Source of the DNA: CAZLKN01 sp964560135
GTDB lineage: Bacteria; Actinomycetota; JAICYB01
DNA: 64,000 nt
NCBI GenBank assembly: GCA_964560135.1
Contig: CAZLKN010000006.1
Coordinates: 21,533 to 85,532, forward strand
Reading direction: 5' to 3'
Part shown: piece by piece, positions 58,916 through 64,000 of the stretch
Position numbering within the stretch: position 1 is the first letter of the stretch
Layout of the letters: the number at the start of each line of letters is the position of its first letter
The notes under the pieces: generated by a model
Database searches by the model: none
What the model was told of the DNA's origin: nothing
What the model saw: the letters and a program-made list of their open reading frames with translations, nothing else
Made by a program: the position numbers and the translations under genes

Positions 58916-59938
58916 CTACACGTCCACGAGCGTAACCGTCAACGTGCCGCGATAGGTACCTGCCGAGGTTCCCGCCGGTACCGAGACGTTCAGCTTCGGC
59001 AACGAAAGGTAGGTGCCGGTCTGGCCCAGCAGCGCCGTGACCGGCTCGAGCGTTGCCTCGAGCACATCGTAGATGTCGGTGATCGACAGCGTTCCGGCGT
59101 CGATCAGCGAGTCCAGGAGCCCCAGGTTCACGCCGGCGTCGCTCAGGGCCTGCCGGACGGCCTCGGCCATCGCATCCGCGTTGACCTCGCCGCTGTCGAC
59201 CAGCTCGGTCGCCGAGATGACGCCGTTGCTGTCCGGGTCGGCGGCCGCGGTGATCTCGCTTCCGACCCAGGTGAACAGGTCGCTGAGGTCGCTGTCGGTG
59301 CCGTTCTGGAGCGAGAGGGTCGTCGTGCTGGAGGGCGTGGGATCGCAGTCTGCGTGGGGGCCGGGATTCTCGAACGCACCGCCCGTCCCGGGGGCGACCT
59401 TGATGGGCAGGGAGTCCTCGACCCCCTGCAACACACCCGCGAGATCGCGCCCCAGCTGTTCACCGTCGAGTCCGGTCACGTCCACGACCGTGCCGCCGGC
59501 CACGCCGAGGAGGAGGGCGAGGTCACCGGGCAGTGATCCGGTCAGATCCCAGACGGCCTCAGCGATCGCTTCGACGTCGGCGACCGTGACGGGATCGACC
59601 AGGAAGTCGAGCGAGAAGTTCAGAGCACCGAGGGTCTTGGAGCAGTCGTAGCCGGCGCCGTCGTGCAGGTACAGGTTGGAGAGGGCGGCGGTGACTTGGT
59701 AGCCGGCCCGGCTGTACTGCAGGTCGGTGACGTTCGCGACGAACCCGGCCGTGCCGGTGGTTCCCATGCTGACGCCGGTCAGCTCGTCGCCGACGAGGCT
59801 CTTCAGGGTCAGTGTCCTGGTGCCGCTCACGACGCTGGTTTCAACCGGGATCGGCTGCGCCAACGCCGATGAGCCTGCGGACAACGTCGTGACCAGGACG
59901 AGAGCGAGGACGAACGGACCCGGTTTGCGGAATCTCAT
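58916..59938 (-). CDS. Secreted WxL-like surface protein
   Basis: The 340 residues have a signal peptide (FVLALVLVTTLSAGSSALAQ), an N-terminal region with VTDLQYSRAGYQVTAALSNL, a helical Asp-rich middle, and a C-terminal GTSAGTYRGTLTVTLVDV. Both segments match the positions of the WxL motifs (GAGW.VT and GTYTGTLTWTL), but the two Trp residues are replaced by Tyr and Val. This, and its place between an LPXTG and a DUF916 gene, support a WxL-like wall-binding role; the assignment rests on pattern, not on a search. ATG 59938 overlaps the LPXTG stop by four bases. Confidence 0.6.
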   Translation of the reverse strand: MRFRKPGPFVLALVLVTTLSAGSSALAQPIPVETSVVSGTRTLTLKSLVGDELTGVSMGTTGTAGFVANVTDLQYSRAGYQVTAALSNLYLHDGAGYDCSKTLGALNFSLDFLVDPVTVADVEAIAEAVWDLTGSLPGDLALLLGVAGGTVVDVTGLDGEQLGRDLAGVLQGVEDSLPIKVAPGTGGAFENPGPHADCDPTPSSTTTLSLQNGTDSDLSDLFTWVGSEITAAADPDSNGVISATELVDSGEVNADAMAEAVRQALSDAGVNLGLLDSLIDAGTLSITDIYDVLEATLEPVTALLGQTGTYLSLPKLNVSVPAGTSAGTYRGTLTVTLVDV

Positions 59939-60243
59939 GATGCGTTACCCCCTTGTGGATGCTTGCTGAGACGGATGAGCACCCGTCCGAGGAGCAGGAA
60001 TCCCGCGCCGACCGCGGCCAGGAGAATGAGGTTGGCCCCCGTACGAGGCAGACTCGGACTCGATGGTCGTGCTGGGCGCGGTTCTGCGATCTGATCCGGC
60101 GTCGGTGCGGCTCCCCGGCTTTCCGAGGGGACGGTCACCTCCACCGGTACCTGGGCGAGCGCGGCAGAAACCGGTGCGAAACCGAGGAGCAGCGTCAGCG
60201 CGGCGGCGAGACTGCAACCCGTGCGTACCGCGTTGACCTTCAT
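59935..60243 (-). CDS. Small LPXTG sortase-substrate protein, CscD-like
   Basis: A 102-residue protein with signal peptide (GCSLAAALTLLLGFAPVSAALAQ), a short Pro-rich stalk, LPRTG at 65-69, a hydrophobic helix (LILLAAVGAGFLLLGRVLI) and a basic tail. Such small LPXTG proteins occur in Firmicutes csc clusters. ATG 60243 follows GAGGTGGGCGG. It opens the LPXTG - WxL-like - DUF916 operon; the first two genes overlap by ATGA. Confidence 0.82.
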   Translation of the reverse strand: MKVNAVRTGCSLAAALTLLLGFAPVSAALAQVPVEVTVPSESRGAAPTPDQIAEPRPARPSSPSLPRTGANLILLAAVGAGFLLLGRVLIRLSKHPQGGNAS

Positions 60244-60382
60244 CCGCCCACCTCGATTGGCTCGTTCGGCTTCCGTAGGTGATGCTTCGGCCCGCGAGCC
60301 TCCCCGCCCATGAGCCACAAGGATGGTTTCAGGGGGTCGCACAGGAGTAGTCAGGGTGGGGGAGAACCGGATGGGGGATCCC

Positions 60383-60874
60383 TCAGCGCGAGGTGCGCGC
60401 TCGCACGAGCGACTCGAGGATCCGGAGATCCCGGGAGAACGTCCGCCGCATGAGGGGGCGGAAGATCCGGATCCCCAGGCTGCCCAGGGCTCCGAGAGGT
60501 GGGTGCAGCTCCTCGCGCCAGGCGACGTGGGTCCTGCCGTCTGGGAGCGCGGTGAGGTAGAGGTCACCGCTTCCCGTGACCCAACCCGCGTGCTGGATCC
60601 CCAGGTGCCGCAACGGCACCCATGTCTCGACTCGTATCCGGTCACGGGTGGTGATGCCGCCCATCCGGATGGTCGCTTCGGCCTCCACGCCCACGCCTTC
60701 GCGGAACGGGGTCAGGACCGCGACATCGGACGCCTCCAGCATCCAGTCGTCCTGGCGCTCCCAGTCGGTGATCAGGTCCCAGACAACCTGCGGGGGGCCG
60801 GGCATCTCGCGGGTGAGGACGATCTCAACCGGTGAGCCCCGGCGCCGGAGAACGGTCCGGACCCCGGTCATCAT
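60383..60874 (-). CDS. SRPBCC / START-like protein
   Basis: The 163 residues show the polyketide cyclase/SRPBCC pattern: VEIVLTREMPGPPQVVWDLITDWERQDDWMLEASDV, then beta strands with GVEAEATIRMG and a C-terminal helix (LGIRIFRPLMRRTFSRDLRIL). These proteins bind hydrophobic ligands. The frame is open to 61060, but the N-terminal extension is a shadow of the gene beyond. Start ATG 60874 or 60871; no strong ribosome site. Confidence 0.75.
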   Translation of the reverse strand: MMTGVRTVLRRRGSPVEIVLTREMPGPPQVVWDLITDWERQDDWMLEASDVAVLTPFREGVGVEAEATIRMGGITTRDRIRVETWVPLRHLGIQHAGWVTGSGDLYLTALPDGRTHVAWREELHPPLGALGSLGIRIFRPLMRRTFSRDLRILESLVRARTSR

Positions 60875-60915
60875 CCGGCGAGGAAGGGGCTCGGTGTGCA
60901 CCCGTCCAGCATGCC

Positions 60916-62295
60916 TCAGACCGCGAAGAGTTTCCTCAGCGCTTCGTCCCGGTGTCCCACCTCGTCTTCCTCGCTCCGTCCCGCGACATCCTCGACGACG
61001 CCGATCAGGCGGTCGAGGTCGAAGGGCTTGGCCACGTACTCGGCGACGCCGAGCTTCCATGCCCTCGTGCGGTCACGGGAGGAGCTGCGTCCGGTCAGAC
61101 AGATGATGCGGGTGTGGCCGTCACGGGCTCCCAGGTGTTCGAGGACGCCCCAGCCGTCGAGCACCGGCAGCGCGATATCGAGGAGCACGATGTCGGGCTC
61201 CTCGGTCCGGATCCGGTCGATGGCGGTCTGTCCGTCGGACGCCAGGAGGACGCGGCACCCGGACAACACGAGGGCATCTTCCAGCATGCCGAGGAGCGCC
61301 GGGTCGTCCTCCACGACCAGCACACGCAGGCCGCGGAGCACGTCGGAGCGTTGCCGCGCCGTCGAGGTGGCGTCGGGCCGTCGGACCGACGTGATCTTCT
61401 CGAGCGACCGGGACTGCGCGCTGTCCATCTCGCCGAGTCTGGCACGGAGGTCGTCGCGTTCGAGGTCGAGGATCTCGGCGCGGTGGATCGCGAAGGCCGC
61501 TTGCTGCGCGAAGAGCTCCAACGTCCACAGGTCGTACTCCCGGTACCTGCGGTCGCCGTCGATGATGTTCAGACTCAGCACGCCCAGCGGACGGTCGCCG
61601 GCGAGCAACGGCACGGAGAGTGCGGAGCGGATGGGGCGTGCAGGGCGAGTGGTGCATCCCAGCATGTGCTGAAGCTCGTCCATCTCGATCTCACCGGCGA
61701 CCGCGAGGGATTGTCGCGTGCGCAGCACGTAGCCCGCCAGGCCGTCTTCGATCGGCTGATGGTGATCGACGAAGGCGGCGGCACGGCCCGTGCCCGCGGC
61801 GAGGACGAGGTTCTGGTCCCGCAGGAGCATGATCGACCCCTCGTCGGCCTCGAGCAGGTCGGATGCCCCCTGGAGGACGGCTGCGAGGGTGCCGCGCAGG
61901 TCCTGGCCGCTCATGACGGCGCGGCCCGCGCGGGCGACCATCGATATCTCCTCCAGCCGGTTGGCGAGTGCGGCCCCGAAGACCCGCTCGTTGAGCAGGA
62001 TCCCATGAAGGCGGTGCAGCGACCGCTCCTTCTCGACGACGTACACGGCGAAGGCGACGGCCAGGGCGATCAGACCCGCCCTGACCAGAGTGATCGAGCC
62101 CCCGATCGACTCCACAGGCGAGGGGTCGAGGCCCAGGATGACCATCAGGGTCGCGCATCCGACACCGACGAAGGAGGTCAGTGCGAGGAGCTCGAACCGG
62201 CGGCGTCGGACCACACGCAGGGTCGGATGGGCCCGGCGGCCGATCCCGGCCGCCCGACTTGCCGAGCGGAGCGTGCGCGAGTCATCCGTTTGCAT
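60916..62295 (-). CDS. Membrane GAF domain - receiver protein
   Basis: From ATG 62295 the 459 residues have two TM helices (LLALTSFVGVGCATLMVILGL and LVRAGLIALAVAFAVYVVE), a GAF domain (about 120-270: DLLEADEGSIMLL, SVPLLAGDRPLGVLSLN), a coiled linker and a C-terminal receiver domain with VLVVEDDPALLGML, phospho-Asp in DIVLLDIALPVLDGWG and Lys in YVAKPFDL. There is no kinase or output domain, so it may receive phosphate from an unlinked kinase and respond to a ligand near the membrane. A TACCGT box lies five bases before the start. Confidence 0.85.
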   Translation of the reverse strand: MQTDDSRTLRSASRAAGIGRRAHPTLRVVRRRRFELLALTSFVGVGCATLMVILGLDPSPVESIGGSITLVRAGLIALAVAFAVYVVEKERSLHRLHGILLNERVFGAALANRLEEISMVARAGRAVMSGQDLRGTLAAVLQGASDLLEADEGSIMLLRDQNLVLAAGTGRAAAFVDHHQPIEDGLAGYVLRTRQSLAVAGEIEMDELQHMLGCTTRPARPIRSALSVPLLAGDRPLGVLSLNIIDGDRRYREYDLWTLELFAQQAAFAIHRAEILDLERDDLRARLGEMDSAQSRSLEKITSVRRPDATSTARQRSDVLRGLRVLVVEDDPALLGMLEDALVLSGCRVLLASDGQTAIDRIRTEEPDIVLLDIALPVLDGWGVLEHLGARDGHTRIICLTGRSSSRDRTRAWKLGVAEYVAKPFDLDRLIGVVEDVAGRSEEDEVGHRDEALRKLFAV

Positions 62296-62361
62296 CCTCC
62301 ACGGTATCGGTCGTCTCCCCGGCGCGGTGAGCCCCGCGTATCGTCCGTTTGGGACAAGCCG

Positions 62362-62367
62362 TATCAT
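62362..62367 (+). promoter_or_regulatory. Leaderless-type -10 box for PGPGW gene
   Basis: TATCAT lies six bases before ATG 62374, without a ribosome binding site. Confidence 0.45.
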
Positions 62368-62373
62368 GTTGCT

Positions 62374-62625
62374 ATGGAACAAGCGGTTGCGGTCCTGTTG
62401 TGGATCGGCAGGAACAGCCGGCGGATGGCCGTGACGGCCGTTGGCGTGGTCCTGCTGCTCGCCGGCGTGGCCATGCTGCTTCTGCCCGGGCCGGGCCTGC
62501 TCGGGATTGCGGCGGGGCTGGCGGTTCTGGGAACGGAGTACGCGTGGGCCCGGAGGGCCCTGCGACAGGCCCGGGCCAAGGCCCGGGACGCGGGGGATCG
62601 GATCCCCTGGCGGAAGGCGTCCTAA
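62374..62625 (+). CDS. PGPGW-family small membrane protein
   Basis: An 83-residue protein with two hydrophobic segments (AVTAVGVVLLLAGVAMLLL and GLLGIAAGLAVLGTEYAWA) and the family motif LLPGPGLLGI, here with Leu in place of the Trp of PGPGW. The C-terminus is basic. Function is unknown; the family is common in actinobacteria. Its 3' end overlaps the convergent membrane gene by four bases. Confidence 0.82.
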   Translation: MEQAVAVLLWIGRNSRRMAVTAVGVVLLLAGVAMLLLPGPGLLGIAAGLAVLGTEYAWARRALRQARAKARDAGDRIPWRKAS

Positions 62626-63017
62626 GGGGACGCGGGAGCCCGGAACGCGCGCCTGCCGGACGGAAGCACGAGGATCGCCACAGCCAACCCGCTGATGGCC
62701 ATGGCTGCGGCACTCGCCGGACCGCGGTAGGGGAACGCCGCGCTGAGGAAGGCGAGAGCGTTGACGGCGAGCCCGGCCGTCCAGGCCCACGAGCGCACGG
62801 TGAAGGCCCCGACGGCCACGCTGAGGTACAGGGCGGTGCCGACGATGAAACCGATGGCCACGGGGAGGAGCATCCGTCCCGGACCGAGGGCATCCAACTG
62901 CGGAACCCCCAGGTGGGCCAGGGCCATCACCGCGGCACCGAGCGCCCCGAGGAGGGCCAGGACTCCGACAGCTGTTGCCGCCGGGGGGCGCGTGTGGGGG
63001 CCGGTCCGTGTCTCCAT
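62622..63017 (-). CDS. Four-helix membrane protein of unknown function
   Basis: From ATG 63017 the 131 residues have four TM helices (AVGVLALLGALGAAVMALAHL; LLPVAIGFIVGTALYLSVAVG; AWTAGLAVNALAFLSAAF; AAMAISGLAVAILVL). A TACAGT box (complement of 63024-63029) six bases before the start suggests a leaderless transcript. The frame is open to 63152, but that part runs through tRNA-His. No family was recognised. Confidence 0.65.
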   Translation of the reverse strand: METRTGPHTRPPAATAVGVLALLGALGAAVMALAHLGVPQLDALGPGRMLLPVAIGFIVGTALYLSVAVGAFTVRSWAWTAGLAVNALAFLSAAFPYRGPASAAAMAISGLAVAILVLPSGRRAFRAPASP

Positions 63018-63023
63018 GGGATG

Positions 63024-63029
63024 ACTGTA
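63024..63029 (-). promoter_or_regulatory. Leaderless-type -10 box for membrane protein gene
   Basis: TACAGT on the minus strand ends six bases before ATG 63017. Confidence 0.45.
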
Positions 63030-63070
63030 CCCGGAACCGGCCGGAGGTTCCCAGGAGCAGGAAACGGAAA

Positions 63071-63099
63071 GGAGCCCGGACGAAGGCCGTCCGGGCTCC
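63071..63099 (-). terminator. Terminator downstream of tRNA-His
   Basis: GGAGCCCGGACG and CGTCCGGGCTCC form a perfect 12-bp stem with a five-base loop, just past the 3' end of tRNA-His in its direction of transcription. Confidence 0.8.
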
Positions 63100-63109
63100 C
63101 GGTCCGTTC

Positions 63110-63188
63110 TGGGGTGGCCGAGGGGACTTGAACCCCCGACCTCCTGAGCCACAGTCAGGCGCTCTAACCAAGCTGAGCTACGGCCACC
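63110..63188 (-). tRNA. tRNA-His (anticodon GTG)
   Basis: Acceptor GTGGCCG/CGGCCAC with the extra 5' G(-1) typical of tRNA-His, anticodon loop CTGTGGC with GTG, T-loop GTTCAAGTC, discriminator C and encoded CCA (complement of 63110-63112). Confidence 0.96.
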
Positions 63189-63247
63189 ATGTCCACACGC
63201 GCGAAGCCCTCATATCGTACACGCGCACCCGGTGCGGACGGCGCATG

Positions 63248-63321
63248 CGCGCTCGCCGGGACTCGAACCCGGAACCTGCGGGTTAGAAGCCCGCTGCTCT
63301 GTCCGTTTGAGCTACGAGCGC
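63248..63321 (-). tRNA. tRNA-Arg (anticodon TCT)
   Basis: Acceptor GCGCTCG/CGAGCGC, anticodon loop CTTCTAA with TCT, T-loop GTTCGAGTC, discriminator G. CCA is not encoded. Confidence 0.95.
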
Positions 63322-63348
63322 AATCGCTCCAGTATGCCGCGCGTGCGC

Positions 63349-63762
63349 TCAGGAGGAACGTCCGCCGCGGCGAAGCGCCGCTGCGAGCAGCAGGACGAGG
63401 AGCCCACCGCCGAGGGCTCCGCCCCCGGTGACGGGCGTGGGCTCGGTAGCCACAACCCGATCGCCCGGCGGGGGTGTCTGCCCGGCGGCGGGTGTCGGCG
63501 TCGGGGTGGACGTGGGGCTGGGCGACGCCGGGGCGGCCGGGCTGGGTGTCGCCTGGGTGGGAGGAGTCGCGGGGGGAGGAGTCGCAGGCTGGATGGGGGT
63601 GGGTGTAGCCGGAGCGGCCGGCGTCGGGGTGGGCGTCACCACGGGTGTGGGTGTCGGCGCCTGGGCGACCTCGGTGTCCTCCCGTGCCGCGAGCTCGACG
63701 AGCGCCACCACCACCACAGCGGCGGCGAGGAGACCTAGGATCCAGGGCAAGGCTCGACGCAC
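63349..63762 (-). CDS. Secreted Pro/Thr-rich protein with C-terminal membrane anchor
   Basis: A 137-residue low-complexity surface protein: N-terminal signal anchor (LPWILGLLAAAVVVVALVELA), a 75-residue tract of PTPTP/ATPSP repeats, then VTGGGALGGGLLVLLLAAALRRGG, a tripartite anchor-like end resembling a sorting signal without a clear LPXTG. GTG 63762 follows AAGGGA. It may be a stalk or a glycosylated linker. Function unknown. Confidence 0.6.
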   Translation of the reverse strand: MRRALPWILGLLAAAVVVVALVELAAREDTEVAQAPTPTPVVTPTPTPAAPATPTPIQPATPPPATPPTQATPSPAAPASPSPTSTPTPTPAAGQTPPPGDRVVATEPTPVTGGGALGGGLLVLLLAAALRRGGRSS

Positions 63763-63883
63763 TCGGTTCCCTTCGAAGGTCGAATCACATCATTGTCATT
63801 CTACGGCTTCGGTCACCGGACCGCCCGGCAGCCATCCTCCCGCGAGCGCTGCCCGGCTGTCGAGCATGCGAAAGGCCGATTCG

Positions 63884-63954
63884 AGCGGGAGACGGGAATC
63901 GAACCCGCATGTCCAGCTTGGAAGGCTGGGGCTCTACCATTGAGCTACTCCCGC
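63884..63954 (-). tRNA. tRNA-Gly (anticodon TCC)
   Basis: Acceptor GCGGGAG/CTCCCGC, anticodon loop CTTCCAA with TCC, T-loop GTTCGATTC, discriminator T. CCA is not encoded. Confidence 0.95.
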
Positions 63955-64000
63955 GACGCTGGCTATCCTACCCGCTCCGCCCCCATCCGCTCACGGTGGC

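Overview
The window is high-GC, gene-dense DNA from an actinobacterium-like genome, probably an uncultivated lineage known from a metagenome assembly. Support comes from a DUF222 HNH endonuclease with an actinobacterial-type LexA box, a mec/cysO/cysM sulfur-carrier block, a PGPGW membrane protein, an Erm-type methylase, many GTG starts, and several TANNNT boxes placed 5-9 nt before start codons (leaderless-type promoters). A run of 100 N at 26396-26495 is flanked by an identical 55-bp sequence, which looks like an assembly join. The exact class cannot be fixed from the sequence alone.

Layout. 1-2.8 kb: response regulator, biotin carboxylase, aldo/keto reductase. 3-9.3 kb: accessory island with a small secreted protein, an Erm-like methylase, an SOS-box HNH endonuclease, a broken PEP-utilizing enzyme, an intact MurE-like ligase, a broken MurD-like ligase and the C-terminal remnant of a large serine recombinase, ending at tRNA-Arg(CCG). 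9.4-20 kb: response regulator-argS-lysA, then (after an inserted regulator and LPXTG surface protein) hom-thrC-thrB and a split transketolase. 20-26.3 kb: ftsE-ftsX, pabB on the opposite strand, M23 peptidase, S41 peptidase, smpB and tmRNA. 26.6-38.6 kb: mostly secreted or membrane proteins, including a copper-radical oxidase, a zincin, an R2lox-type oxidase and an NlpC/P60-like protein. 38.8-46.3 kb: selD read through an in-frame UGA (selenocysteine), a cysteine-synthase-like gene overlapping it, then mec-ThiF-cysO-cysM-murI-MBL-rph-rdgB. 46.3-57.9 kb: lipoprotein, fatty-acyl-AMP ligase, tRNA-Leu, MFS transporter, PASTA kinase, PabC-like enzyme, tandem SagB-type oxidoreductase, PLP decarboxylase, tRNA-Lys, MobA-like protein. 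57.9-64 kb: a three-gene LPXTG / WxL-like / DUF916 surface operon, SRPBCC protein, membrane GAF-REC protein, and tRNAs for His, Arg(TCT) and Gly.

How the genes work together. argS-lysA-hom-thrC-thrB is an aspartate-family amino-acid block. pabB and the PabC-like aminotransferase could supply p-aminobenzoate. FtsEX with the coiled-coil M23 peptidase is a septal peptidoglycan hydrolysis module. mec, ThiF, cysO and cysM form the protein-thiocarboxylate route to cysteine. SelD supplies selenophosphate and itself appears to be a selenoprotein, so this organism should decode UGA as selenocysteine. The 57.9-60.2 kb operon resembles the csc surface-complex clusters of Firmicutes and is, with selD, the most interesting content.
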